From positions 179,668 through 243,667 of the forward strand of contig NZ_OBMO01000003.1 of assembly GCF_900217905.1 (NCBI RefSeq): DNA of 64,000 nucleotides, in the 5' to 3' direction. A program made the position numbers and the translations under genes. Every line of letters begins with the position of its first letter. Position 1 is the stretch's first letter. Below the pieces are notes generated by a model that made no database searches, was not told where the DNA came from, and saw nothing but the letters and a program-made list of their open reading frames with translations. The stretch comes from Alloalcanivorax xenomutans (lineage in GTDB: Bacteria; Pseudomonadota; Gammaproteobacteria; Pseudomonadales; Alcanivoracaceae). This document shows, one piece after another, positions 1 through 7,911 of this stretch.

Positions 1-290
1 CCGGTGACCGACAGCACCGCCGGATGCACTTTGCGGATAGTGTCTTCTTCCACACCCATGCAGCCGGTGACAATGACCTTGCCGTTCTCGGTCAGGGCCT
101 CGCCAATGGCTTCCAGGGACTCGGCCTTGGCATCATCGATGAACCCGCAGGTGTTTACCACCACCACATCGGCATCATCGTAGCTGGGCGTCACCTGGTA
201 CCCTTCGGTGCGCAGCTGGGTAAGAATGCGCTCGGAATCCACCAGGGCCTTGGGGCAACCCAGGCTGATAAATCCAACCTTACCGGACAT
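1..290 (-). CDS. rimO: RimO, ribosomal protein S12 methylthiotransferase (N-terminal part, cut by window edge)
   Basis: Only the first 96 residues are present; the gene runs off the left edge. The protein opens [20 protein letters not shown], the typical start of RimO. It carries cysteines at about residues 12, 48 and 77 (contexts GCPKA, NTCGF, GCMG), which match the three conserved cysteines of the N-terminal MTTase (UPF0004) domain that bind the auxiliary iron-sulfur cluster. In the family, RimO is a radical-SAM enzyme that adds a methylthio group to an aspartate of ribosomal protein S12. The radical-SAM and TRAM domains would lie outside the window. The start codon is the ATG complementary to 288-290. 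MiaB is the main alternative, but the [10 protein letters not shown] opening favours RimO. Confidence 0.93.
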   Translation of the reverse strand, partial: MSGKVGFISLGCPKALVDSERILTQLRTEGYQVTPSYDDADVVVVNTCGFIDDAKAESLEAIGEALTENGKVIVTGCMGVEEDTIRKVHPAVLSVT

Positions 291-377
291 AAACCACCTC
301 GCAGTCAGCGGGGCGGCATTCTACTATTAACCTGGCGTGAATGCCTATTGGGTTGGCGGTGCAGGGAGAAAACACCC

Positions 378-935
378 ATGCGTTGTTTCATCGGACTGCC
401 GGTGCCGGAGGAGGCCGGTCGCGCTCTGTTGAGGGGCGTTCCGGAAGGTGTTGGGCGGCAATTGCCGTTAGCGGATCTGCATCTGACTCTGGCGTTCCTC
501 GGGGAGCGGGAGCTTTGCTGGACGCAGGCACTCTGCCGGCAACTGGAAGCGATCCTGGGGGGAGTACAGCCACTGAGCCTGAAACTTACTCGTGGCGGCC
601 CCTTTCCACCGAATGGAAGTTCACCCAAAGGAAGCCCTTCCCGCGGCGGCCGGCTATGGGCGGCGAGGGCTTTGCCATCGCCAGCGCTGATGGCACTGCA
701 TGAGCGTATTTGGCGGCTTCTGGAAGATCTAGGCGTGGCACGTGACGAACGCGCCTTTCAGCCCCATGTGACCCTGGCTCGCGGCCGCCACCGGCTCACC
801 GCGAAAATGGCAAACGAGAGCGAGAAAAGTCCACCTGGAGACCATATCGAATTTGATGTCCACGAAATTGTTCTCTACGAGAGCCGACAAGGCTATCGGC
901 CGCGCTGGCGGCAATCGCTGAAAAGCCAGCTCTGA
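378..935 (+). CDS. thpR: ThpR, RNA 2',3'-cyclic phosphodiesterase (2H family)
   Basis: This 185-residue protein has the two HxTx motifs of the 2H phosphoesterase superfamily: HLTL at about residues 35-38 and HVTL at about 130-133. It begins MRCFIGLPVPEE, like the LigT/ThpR family. Family members hydrolyse 2',3'-cyclic phosphate ends of RNA and can ligate tRNA halves in vitro; the physiological role is unsettled. The open frame extends upstream to position 24, but that part is antisense to rimO, and the ATG at 378 gives the family-typical N-terminus. It is divergent from rimO. The residues between the two motifs include a Ser/Pro/Gly-rich stretch (about 75-92) that looks like a loop insertion. 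Confidence 0.9.
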   Translation: MRCFIGLPVPEEAGRALLRGVPEGVGRQLPLADLHLTLAFLGERELCWTQALCRQLEAILGGVQPLSLKLTRGGPFPPNGSSPKGSPSRGGRLWAARALPSPALMALHERIWRLLEDLGVARDERAFQPHVTLARGRHRLTAKMANESEKSPPGDHIEFDVHEIVLYESRQGYRPRWRQSLKSQL

Positions 936-976
936 GCCCCGGCACATAACTCCGGAACCCAGAGCCACTCAACGGG

Positions 977-1207
977 TTACTGCTGGCCTTCGCCGTAACC
1001 GCCCGCGCCTCCGGCGGAACCGCCGCCAGCGGGGTCTCCACCGTTCTGCATGCCCGGCTGAGAGGGCTGCTGCGGGTCGCCTGGTCCCGGCGAATCCGGC
1101 TGCTTGGGATCGCAAGCGGCCAGCACCGACCCCATCAGCAACAAGGCCAGAGTGCCGGCCACGCCTCTTTTCAATCCGCGTCCTGGTTCCATTTTTCCGT
1201 CTTTCAT
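977..1207 (-). CDS. Small glycine/proline-rich lipoprotein, unknown function
   Basis: This 76-residue protein has a lipoprotein signal: a basic N-terminus, the hydrophobic run GTLALLLMGSVL, then the lipobox LAAC at about residues 29-32. The mature part (about 45 residues) is low-complexity, rich in Pro, Gly, Gln and Asp, and probably disordered. The start at 1207 is chosen because the complement of 1212-1219 gives a GGGAGGAA ribosome site at good spacing; the longer open frame upstream overlaps the next gene. It lies 55 nt downstream of another small exported protein on the same strand, so the two probably form one transcript. That transcript is divergent from the ECF sigma factor gene. No family is recognised. 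Confidence 0.7.
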   Translation of the reverse strand: MKDGKMEPGRGLKRGVAGTLALLLMGSVLAACDPKQPDSPGPGDPQQPSQPGMQNGGDPAGGGSAGGAGGYGEGQQ

Positions 1208-1262
1208 GGTTTTTCCTCCCATTAAGTCGCTGTGCGCGGGCGGCGTCGGGCCGCCCGAATAA

Positions 1263-1574
1263 TCAGGGTCGATCGAGGTCGTCACCCCGGGTGTCGTCGC
1301 CGCCATCGCGATCCTCTCCGGTGGGCCAGCCACGGTCGTCGGGCCGCCCCATATCCCCGGAGTCTCCCTCCAGGCCACCGGGGTTGCCGTAAGCAGGCTG
1401 CCCGGGCCGATCCGGATCCGCTGGTGGGCCGGGCTGGGCCGGCAGGGTACGCTGATAGTCGGGGTGGTCTTGTGCCGGGCGATCGCCATCATTCGCGGTA
1501 GCGGTAACGGAAGCGCCGAGAAAGGCGACGCCGAGGATCAGCAATAGAGTTTTGCGAACGGTCATTACATACAT
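1263..1574 (-). CDS. Small acidic, proline-rich secreted protein, unknown function
   Basis: This 103-residue protein has a clear Sec-type signal peptide (MYVMTVRKTLLLILGVAFLG, then ASVTATA before the mature part). The remaining 76 residues are Asp/Gly/Pro/Arg-rich, without cysteine or hydrophobic segments, and look intrinsically disordered. The ATG at 1574 is preceded by GGGAGGT at suitable spacing. It is the first gene of the leftward unit facing away from the ECF sigma factor. A sigma-type promoter motif on the minus strand (about 1657-1683) would drive it. No homologous family is recognised; a role as an envelope-stress target or signal is inference from position only. Confidence 0.7.
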   Translation of the reverse strand: MYVMTVRKTLLLILGVAFLGASVTATANDGDRPAQDHPDYQRTLPAQPGPPADPDRPGQPAYGNPGGLEGDSGDMGRPDDRGWPTGEDRDGGDDTRGDDLDRP

Positions 1575-1650
1575 GTCATTACCTCCCGATCCATCGGGTG
1601 ACTTCAGTGGGCGGGGTGCCGTCAAAAGGTCCGGATTACCGCCGCCTCAC

Positions 1651-1735
1651 TACTGTCTACAGGCCAGGATCAGGTTTGGTTCCATGACGAAGTGTTTTTT
1701 GGGAACCAAACCACACCCCCGGCTGTAAGTACTAA
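1651..1735. promoter_or_regulatory. Back-to-back ECF-type promoters in an 11-bp perfect inverted repeat
   Basis: The 11-bp arms at 1673-1683 and 1702-1712 are perfect inverted repeats, each reading GGAACCAAACC outward. On the plus strand GGAACC (1702-1707) is followed after 17 nt by GTAAGT (1725-1730). On the minus strand GGAACC (complement of 1678-1683) is followed after 17 nt by GTAGAC (complement of 1655-1660). GGAAC is the classic -35 core of ECF sigma factors. The arrangement would drive the sigma factor gene rightward and the two small exported proteins leftward. The -10 sequences are less typical. Confidence 0.65.
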
Positions 1736-1772
1736 TGAAGGCCTTAAGGTCGGCCGGAAAGGAACCGCCGGA

Positions 1773-2288
1773 GTGAGTTTTGAACGCCGGATCTGCGACC
1801 AGATCCCGCACCTGCAACGCTACGCCCGGGCCCTGTGTGACAACCCGGGACAGGCGGAGGATCTGGTGCAGGATTGTCTGGAACGGGCGCTGCGCAAGCG
1901 CCACTTGTGGATGCCCGGGCGTTCGGTACGGCCCTGGCTGTTCAGAATGCTGTACCGGCTGTACCTGAACGATCGCGCCAGTGCCCGACGGCGGTGGGAA
2001 TCGTTGGCTCCGGATGCCGGGCTGGAGCGGCCTCAGGAAGCACGGCAGGAGCCCTTTCTGGCCTGCCACGAAGCAATAGAGGCGATGCGGGCATTACCCC
2101 CGGAGCAGCGGGCGGCGTTGCTGTTGATGGTGCTGGAAAGTCCTGGTTACGCCGAGGCAGCCCGCATTCTCGGCATCAAGGTGGGGACGCTGCGCTCACG
2201 TCTCTCCAGAGCCCGCGAGACACTGCGGCAGGTGCTCGACGGTCCGGTTCGGGGTGGCGGGCGCCCCCGGTTGAGGAGGGTGAAATGA
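1773..2288 (+). CDS. ECF-type RNA polymerase sigma factor
   Basis: From a GTG at 1773 the product is 171 residues. It has a sigma region 2 segment (about residues 10-75, including EDLVQDCLERAL, like the helix that contacts core polymerase and the -10 element). It also has a region 4 helix-turn-helix (about residues 110-155, with YAEAARILGIKVGTLRSRLS), as expected for ECF sigma factors of about 170-200 residues. The frame opens at 1692, but that codon lies inside the predicted promoter, and an AAGGA site precedes 1773. Its stop overlaps the ATG of the next gene (ATGA), consistent with co-expression with an anti-sigma factor. ECF subgroup and inducing signal are unknown. Confidence 0.88.
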   Translation: MSFERRICDQIPHLQRYARALCDNPGQAEDLVQDCLERALRKRHLWMPGRSVRPWLFRMLYRLYLNDRASARRRWESLAPDAGLERPQEARQEPFLACHEAIEAMRALPPEQRAALLLMVLESPGYAEAARILGIKVGTLRSRLSRARETLRQVLDGPVRGGGRPRLRRVK

Positions 2289-3109
2289 GCTGGCGGGAGC
2301 AGGGTTTATTGTATCGCGAGATGGTTTCCGAAGAAGAATTGAACGCCTTCGCCGACGGCGAGCTGCCACGCCGGCGTGCCCGCCGGGTGGCCGCCGGAAT
2401 CCGGCGGCAACCGGCCTACGCGGATCGTGTGCGTGACTACTGGCGTCATGACGAAACACTGTGGCGCGCACTCAAGGACGATAGCACCGCGGCACCATTG
2501 TCCTCTCCGGTCCAGGCGCCAGGCGCTGCCCCCCGGCGCCACTGGCTTGCCGCCGGAGGACTCGGCACGCTGGTGGCGGCAGGCGTGATAATGGCGGTGT
2601 GGTGGCAAACACCGCCTCCCGATCCGGCCACCGCGCGCCCTTCCGTCGACCTGACCCAGGCCATCGTCCATGCCTTCAGCAATCCAGTGGCGTTACCCGA
2701 TACCACGCCGGCCCCGGCATTGCCACTGGATCGCCTGGGTCTGGTTTCCTCTGGCCAGCAGCCGCTGCTGGTTTCCGGACAGCATATTCAAGAGTACCGT
2801 TTCGAGAACGCCGAAGGGCAGCGGGTGGCGCTGTATGAAACAGGGCAGGGCGGATCCGGCGATAACTGGTTGCACGTGCTGACCCAGTCGCCGGTAACCC
2901 TGGTGCGCTGGAGCCAGAACGGACGCGGTTACGTACTGGCCGCGGACAGCGCGCCGCTGGAACTTACCCGGCTGGCGTTGGGCATCCACGATGCCCTGTC
3001 CATGGCGGCGGGCGCCACACCGGGGGCCGCCATGCCATCGACAGCCCATGGCCCCGGCGGGCCGGCGGCCAATACGGCCACGGCGAGGGGCGATATCAGC
3101 GAGATGTAG
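2285..3109 (+). CDS. Membrane-anchored anti-sigma factor (predicted)
   Basis: This 274-residue protein starts within the sigma gene's stop codon. The N-terminal 70 residues resemble anti-sigma domains (EEELNAFADGELPRRRARRV), but the HxxxCxxC zinc motif of ZAS anti-sigmas is not visible. One transmembrane segment follows at about residues 84-106 (HWLAAGGLGTLVAAGVIMAV). The C-terminal 165 residues would be periplasmic: a compact region (about 140-230) followed by an Ala/Pro/Gly-rich tail. This topology, cytoplasmic sigma-binding domain, one helix, periplasmic sensor, is that of RseA/FecR-type regulators. Position right after an ECF sigma factor is the main evidence for function. The signal it senses cannot be read from sequence. 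Confidence 0.75.
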   Translation: MSWREQGLLYREMVSEEELNAFADGELPRRRARRVAAGIRRQPAYADRVRDYWRHDETLWRALKDDSTAAPLSSPVQAPGAAPRRHWLAAGGLGTLVAAGVIMAVWWQTPPPDPATARPSVDLTQAIVHAFSNPVALPDTTPAPALPLDRLGLVSSGQQPLLVSGQHIQEYRFENAEGQRVALYETGQGGSGDNWLHVLTQSPVTLVRWSQNGRGYVLAADSAPLELTRLALGIHDALSMAAGATPGAAMPSTAHGPGGPAANTATARGDISEM

Positions 3110-3129
3110 CCGCGAGAAACAGCCCAATA

Positions 3130-3159
3130 CGAAAAAGCCCGCGAAAGCGGGCTTTTTCG
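3130..3159. terminator. Bidirectional intrinsic terminator
   Basis: A 13-bp perfect stem (3130-3142 with 3147-3159) closes on a GAAA tetraloop. A-run on the left and T-run on the right make it work in both directions. It lies between the convergent anti-sigma and pntB genes. Confidence 0.9.
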
Positions 3160-3187
3160 TTGAAGCGGGCTTGAAGAAATGCGGCGA

Positions 3188-4570
3188 TCAGCCTTCCTTC
3201 AGAGCGGCGGTGATGTCCACCACCGCACCCTTGCCATCGCCAAACAACATCAGGGTGTTGTCCTTGGCGAACAGCGGGTTGGGCAGACCGGCGAAACCGG
3301 CACTCAGGGAGCGTTTCACCACCACCACGGTCTTGGCCTTGTCGACGTTGAGGATCGGCATGCCGTAGATCGGGCTGCCTTTGTCTTCGCGGGCCATCGG
3401 GTTGGTGACGTCGTTCGCGCCGAGTACGATCGCCACGTCGGTTTGTTCGAAGGTGGGGTTGATGGTGTCCATATCCTTGAGCTTGTCATAGGACACTTCC
3501 GCCTCCGCCAGCAGCACGTTCATGTGGCCGGGCATACGGCCCGCCACCGGGTGAATGGCGTACTCCACTTCGACGCCGTTGGCTTCGAGGGTGTCAGCCA
3601 GTTCGCGCACGGCGTGCTGAGCCTGAGCCATGGCAAGACCGAAGCCGGGCACGATCACCACGCGCTGCGCGGTTTCCAGCAGCATGGCCACTTCGTCCGC
3701 GGAAGTGGATTTGATCTTGCCGGCGTAGACCTCATCCTGATCAATGGTTTCGCCGCCTTCCGCCATCACACCAAACAGCACGTTGGTGAGAGAACGGTTC
3801 ATGGCTTTACACATGATCTGGGTCAGAATCAGGCCGGAGGCGCCCACCAGGGAACCGGTAATGATCAGCGCGCTGTTGCCCATGACGAAACCGGCGGCGG
3901 ACGCGGCCACACCGGAGTAGGAGTTCAGCAGCGCGATCACCACCGGCATGTCGGCACCGCCGATCGGCATCACCAGCAGGATGCCCAGCACGGCGGCGGC
4001 GATGGCCAGCCCCCAGAATACCGTTGGTGAACCGGGGTTGGAGACCAAGTAGGCAATCGCCACGATGGAGCCGAGCAGCAACACGGCGTTCGCCGCTTTC
4101 ATGCCCGGGAAGCCCATCGGTTTGCCGTCGATCAGTTCCTGCAGTTTGGCGAACGCCACGAAGGAACCGGTGAAAGTCACCGCACCGATCAGTACCGCGG
4201 CCCCGGTGGCGATGATGCCCACCGTGTCCGGATGGCCACCACGGAAGAACTCGGCCGCCGCCACGGAGAAGGAAGCGCCGCCACCAAAGCCGTTAAGCAG
4301 CGCCACCAGCTGCGGCATGGCGGTCATTTGTACTTTCTTCGCCAGCAGCACACCAATGATGCCGCCGACCAGGATGCCGGCGATGATGATTTCATAGCTG
4401 ACGATGTCCCGGTGCAGCAAGGTCACCACACAGGCCACCGCCATGCCCGCGCCGGCCAGCATATTGCCGCGCACCGCGGTTTTCGGTTTGGTCAGGCCCT
4501 TGATGCCGAGCACGAACAGCACGGCGGCGATCAAATAGGCGATATCGATCCAGTTCTGGGAAATCTGCAT
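3188..4570 (-). CDS. pntB: PntB, NAD(P) transhydrogenase subunit beta
   Basis: This 460-residue inner-membrane protein has about nine hydrophobic helices in the first 270 residues, then a soluble NADP(H)-binding domain III. Domain III shows the family segments VVIVPGFGLAMAQAQHAVRE, GRMPGHMNVLLAEA and VLGANDVTNP. With the alpha subunit it couples proton entry to hydride transfer from NADH to NADP+, supplying NADPH. Length matches E. coli PntB (462). It is the last gene of a tight pntAA-pntAB-pntB operon: 3 nt separate it from pntAB. The bidirectional terminator at 3130-3159 ends the operon. Confidence 0.97.
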   Translation of the reverse strand: MQISQNWIDIAYLIAAVLFVLGIKGLTKPKTAVRGNMLAGAGMAVACVVTLLHRDIVSYEIIIAGILVGGIIGVLLAKKVQMTAMPQLVALLNGFGGGASFSVAAAEFFRGGHPDTVGIIATGAAVLIGAVTFTGSFVAFAKLQELIDGKPMGFPGMKAANAVLLLGSIVAIAYLVSNPGSPTVFWGLAIAAAVLGILLVMPIGGADMPVVIALLNSYSGVAASAAGFVMGNSALIITGSLVGASGLILTQIMCKAMNRSLTNVLFGVMAEGGETIDQDEVYAGKIKSTSADEVAMLLETAQRVVIVPGFGLAMAQAQHAVRELADTLEANGVEVEYAIHPVAGRMPGHMNVLLAEAEVSYDKLKDMDTINPTFEQTDVAIVLGANDVTNPMAREDKGSPIYGMPILNVDKAKTVVVVKRSLSAGFAGLPNPLFAKDNTLMLFGDGKGAVVDITAALKEG

Positions 4571-4573
4571 TGC

Positions 4574-4849
4574 TTACTTCCTCTTGAACATCGCCAGCAT
4601 TCGATTGGTCACCATGAAGCCGCCAATCACGTTGATGGTGGCCAGTACCACGGCGATGAAACCCAGCACCTTAACCAGCATGCCGGCGTCGGAGCCGGCG
4701 GCGATCAGCGCGCCCACCAGCGTAATGCCGGAAATGGCATTGGAACCCGACATCAGCGGGGTGTGCAGGGTGGGGGGAACCTTTGTGATCAGTTCCACGC
4801 CGAGAAAGATGGCCAGCACGAAAAGCGTTAGTTCGGCTACGAAGTCCAT
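4574..4849 (-). CDS. pntAB: PntAB, transhydrogenase alpha subunit, membrane part
   Basis: This 91-residue protein corresponds to the C-terminal membrane domain of one-piece PntA. It has three hydrophobic helices (LTLFVLAIFLGVELI, GITLVGALIAAG, VLGFIAVVLATINVIGGF). In many proteobacteria PntA is split into a soluble PntAA and this short PntAB, as here. Its ATG overlaps the last base of the pntAA stop (TAATG), so translation is probably coupled. It forms the proton channel together with PntB. Confidence 0.94.
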   Translation of the reverse strand: MDFVAELTLFVLAIFLGVELITKVPPTLHTPLMSGSNAISGITLVGALIAAGSDAGMLVKVLGFIAVVLATINVIGGFMVTNRMLAMFKRK

Positions 4850-6063
4850 TACTTCTCCTCCTTCCCGTTGTCGGCGTCCGCCGCCTCGGGTTCCGGTTTC
4901 TCCAGCGCGGGCAGGCCAAGCAGCTCACGCAGGCGTGTGTGCGGCACGTCGCCGTTGTGGCTGATAACGGTGTCCGCCACGATCTGATCCTCGAAGTCCA
5001 GCGCCAACTCACCCTGGTCGTTGAGCAGCAGGTTGAGCAGGTTCTCCATGTTCTTGCCGAACATCTGGCTGGCATGGTGCGGCACGGAGGAAGGAACGTT
5101 TTCCGGGCCGATGATGGTCACGCCATGCTCGACCACGGTCTTGCCGGACTGGGTCAACTCACAGTTGCCACCCCGTTCGGCGGCCAGGTCGACGATCACC
5201 GATCCCTGTTTCATCGCCTTGACCATGTCGGCGGTGACCAGGATAGGACTTTTGGCGCCAGGGACAGCGGCGGTGGTGATCACCACGTCCATGTCCTTGA
5301 TCACGTCGGTCATCAGCTCGCGCTGACGCTTGAGGAAGTCCTCGCCCTGGGCCTTGGCGTAACCGCCGCTGCCTTCCGCTTCACCGGTATCCAGATCCAG
5401 TTCCACCGGCTTGGCGCCAACGGAAAGGATTTGTTCACGGGCCGCGGGACGAACGTCATAGGCCTCCACCACGGCGCCGAGGCGCTTGGCGGTGGCACAG
5501 GCCTGCAGACCTGCCACACCGGCGCCCATGACAAACACCCGCGAGGCGTTCAGCGTGCCGGCGGCGGTCATGTTCATGGGGAACATGCGGTTGGCGGTGG
5601 TGGCGGCAAGCAGAACGCACTTGTAGCCAGCGATCATGGCCATGGAGGACAGCACGTCCATGGCCTGGGCCCGGGTAATCCGCGGCACCAGTTCCAGAGC
5701 GATGCCGGTGACATTGCTTTGCGCCAGTTGCTGGGCGAAACCCGGATTGGCCAGAGGATCGGTCATGCCGATGAGGAACTGTCCGCTCTTCATCTTGTCC
5801 AAATCGTCCTGGCCATTGGTCGTATTGCTGCCTGGCGTTTGCACCTGCAGGATAACCTGGGCGCTGGAGAAGATTTGATCCCGGTCAGCAAGCTTGGCAC
5901 CGGCGGCTTCATACTGACCGTCGGTAAAACCGGCGGCGACGCCGGCACCCGTTTCAACGAGGATTTGAACATCGTGCTTCTTTAATAAAGCCGCGATATT
6001 GGCGGGCGTCAGGGCGACGCGCTCCTCGCCGGGGCGAATTTCCTTGGGAACACCGATAATCAC
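4849..6063 (-). CDS. pntAA: PntAA, transhydrogenase alpha subunit, NAD(H)-binding part
   Basis: This 404-residue soluble subunit opens MIIGVPKEIRPGEERVALTP, the AlaDH/PNT N-terminal signature. It holds the dinucleotide-binding loop GAGVAGL at about residue 180 and the PNT motif AAERGGNCE near 300. It binds NADH on the cytoplasmic face and passes hydride to the NADP+ site of PntB. The C-terminus is an acidic linker (PEPEAADADNGKEEK) in place of the membrane domain, which is encoded separately by pntAB. It is the first gene of the operon. About 200 bp upstream hold a terminator for the preceding gene and presumably the pnt promoter, which I could not define. Confidence 0.96.
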   Translation of the reverse strand: MIIGVPKEIRPGEERVALTPANIAALLKKHDVQILVETGAGVAAGFTDGQYEAAGAKLADRDQIFSSAQVILQVQTPGSNTTNGQDDLDKMKSGQFLIGMTDPLANPGFAQQLAQSNVTGIALELVPRITRAQAMDVLSSMAMIAGYKCVLLAATTANRMFPMNMTAAGTLNASRVFVMGAGVAGLQACATAKRLGAVVEAYDVRPAAREQILSVGAKPVELDLDTGEAEGSGGYAKAQGEDFLKRQRELMTDVIKDMDVVITTAAVPGAKSPILVTADMVKAMKQGSVIVDLAAERGGNCELTQSGKTVVEHGVTIIGPENVPSSVPHHASQMFGKNMENLLNLLLNDQGELALDFEDQIVADTVISHNGDVPHTRLRELLGLPALEKPEPEAADADNGKEEK

Positions 6064-6141
6064 CTGCGTTACCCCCGTTTATATGGTTTGTTGGGCCGCC
6101 CCCATGCCACGGCAATAGCCGGAAATGCACAGGGGCCCTCA

Positions 6142-6169
6142 CAAAAAGGCCGGTTTAAGAAAACCGGCC
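6142..6169 (-). terminator. Intrinsic terminator after the ABC1-family gene
   Basis: A 9-bp perfect stem (6148-6156 with 6161-6169) with a 4-nt loop is followed on the minus strand by five T residues. It ends leftward transcripts from the ABC1-kinase gene before pntAA. Confidence 0.82.
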
Positions 6170-6264
6170 GTCGAGCAGGCTGCTAACCTTATTGTGGAGT
6201 GGCGAGCTTGGCAAACAAGAAATCGCGGTTTGACGGATAGATGGTTAGATTTTGATCATAAAGA

Positions 6265-7695
6265 TCATGATTTCTTCGCACTTTCGCTCAATTGTTGATC
6301 AACACGGGCCTTGTCATCATCTTCATGCATATGGATGAAAGGACCCAGAATGGTGTCGCCACGTACCTGCGCCTTGATTACATGCAAAAAAGTGTAAGCC
6401 CCAAGCAACTTCCTGAGCAGAAAGATAAATTCCTTTGGCGGTACGTCGAAGTGCACGGACAGGGCATTGCGACTGGCGCGATTCAGCACCCGGCTGGGCA
6501 GATTGCTCTCCCCCCATAGGTATTCCCCTTTCTCATTGACCACCGACGCCGGCGGCGGAAAGCGGTCCGGGTCCTGCAGGGCCTCAATGGCCTCGAAACA
6601 GAGGCCGGCGAAATCCTCCTGTACCCGGCGAGGAGGGTCACCGGAAAGGAAATGCAGCGCCTTCATCGCCCGCACCAGGCGCTCCGTATCGTGGTGCCAG
6701 GCACCGCGAATCATCTCCCGGCCGGGGCCCAGCACCTGGTCATCGAAATCGCGGATGGCGCCAAAGTCCAGCAGCACGATACGGTCGTGACCTTCCTCAT
6801 CGATTTGCAGCAGATAATTGCCGAAATTCGGGTCGGTCTGCATCTTGTTCCACTCGAATACCTCGCGACAGCACAGCTCCATGATGGCGCGCCCCAGGAA
6901 ATTACGGCGTTCCTGGCTCAGTGCGACCACCTTCGGGTCGCTGATGTGCAATCCCTTCTCGAAGGAAAGGCACAGAATGTTGTGGGAGGAGTACTCGGAA
7001 AACACCTCAGGAACAATGAAGCGGGGGTCCTCGCTCAACACTTCACGGAAATGGCGGGTGGTATGGGCCTCGAGATCGTAGTCCACCTCCCGGCCGAGCA
7101 TGGCGCGCACTTCGTCCAGCCATTGATTGAACTGGTCGGTGATCGGCACCAGACGGCTCAGCTTGAGCAGCCGCACCAAGGCGCGCATGTCCGAATCTAT
7201 GGCATCGGCGACACCGGGGTACTGCACCTTGAGCACCAGCTCACGACCGTCCTTCTTACGCCGGGCACGGTGAACCTGCCCCAGGCTGGCGGCGCCGAGC
7301 GGTTCTGGATCCACCTCCAGTTCCGCCAGTTTCACGGTGCCCAATTGCTGTTTAAGATGGCGCTCCATGGCCGGCCACTCGAGCGCGGCGGTGTCGTTTT
7401 CCAGCGTATGCAAGGCGGCGGTGACTTCTTCGGGCAGAAAATGCTCTCCGAACAGGGCCATCATTTGTCCGATTTTCACCACCGAACCTTTCAATTCGCC
7501 CAACTCGGCCACCAATTCCTCGGCCCGTTGAGAGAGAATGGCCTTCCGTCTTTCCTCGCGCTTGTCCGGGGCGGAGAACAGGGTACCGGCGCTGGCGGTG
7601 GCGTAGCGGGCACCAGCGAGAAAGCCGGCGCGGGCAAGGGTAAATCGCCGTTCCAAAGAACCGGTTTTAACCCTCTTGACGGTTTTTCGTGCCAT
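6265..7695 (-). CDS. ABC1/AarF (UbiB-like) atypical kinase family protein
   Basis: This 476-residue protein has the ABC1/ADCK signature set. KIGQ sits in LKGSVVKIGQMMA (about 70-82), an alanine-rich nucleotide loop is seen in PLGAASLGQVHRA, the presumed lysine is in LVLKVQYPGV, and DPNFGN and LLDFGAIRDF act as the catalytic and metal loops. Family members bind ATP and support ubiquinone biosynthesis or lipid homeostasis. This one differs from UbiB in lacking the two C-terminal membrane helices. The first possible start (GTG at 7740) adds 15 residues with no ribosome site; the ATG at 7695 gives a basic N-terminus (MARKTVKRVKTG) and is preferred. It is monocistronic with its own terminator. Confidence 0.85.
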   Translation of the reverse strand: MARKTVKRVKTGSLERRFTLARAGFLAGARYATASAGTLFSAPDKREERRKAILSQRAEELVAELGELKGSVVKIGQMMALFGEHFLPEEVTAALHTLENDTAALEWPAMERHLKQQLGTVKLAELEVDPEPLGAASLGQVHRARRKKDGRELVLKVQYPGVADAIDSDMRALVRLLKLSRLVPITDQFNQWLDEVRAMLGREVDYDLEAHTTRHFREVLSEDPRFIVPEVFSEYSSHNILCLSFEKGLHISDPKVVALSQERRNFLGRAIMELCCREVFEWNKMQTDPNFGNYLLQIDEEGHDRIVLLDFGAIRDFDDQVLGPGREMIRGAWHHDTERLVRAMKALHFLSGDPPRRVQEDFAGLCFEAIEALQDPDRFPPPASVVNEKGEYLWGESNLPSRVLNRASRNALSVHFDVPPKEFIFLLRKLLGAYTFLHVIKAQVRGDTILGPFIHMHEDDDKARVDQQLSESAKKS

Positions 7696-7911
7696 ATTTG
7701 CGCGCACTCCAAGATCTGCTAAGGCGATGGCATCAACCACGGGCGGCGGAACGCCATAAACCGCGGTTCACAGAGGGCAGTGTAGCCCGGCTCCGATGCT
7801 AGTGGTATGGCGGCACCGGCAACAAGGTGATGCCGGTGCGCCAGGAGCAGGGAAAATCAAATGGAATCTGGTGCCGGCATTGGCGCCACGGCTGGGGAGA
7901 ACCGAAACTTT

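Noticed and set aside
1692..1772. Longer start (GTG at 1692) for the ECF sigma factor
   Set aside because: It lies upstream of, or within, the predicted -35/-10 region; the GTG at 1773 has a ribosome site.
4939..5985. Long plus-strand open frame (348 codons) opposite pntAA
   Set aside because: It is antisense to a confident enzyme gene, is His/Gly/Gln-rich in the way of shadow frames in high-GC DNA, and has no ribosome site.
6250..6268. ANR-like TTGATCATAAAGATCAT near the end of the ABC1 gene
   Set aside because: The half-sites are separated by seven bases instead of four and it lies at a gene 3' end, not upstream of a start.
7813..7839. Hairpin in the leader of the alpha/beta hydrolase as a riboswitch
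   Set aside because: A single 9-bp stem without further conserved structure or a downstream terminator is not enough to support a riboswitch.
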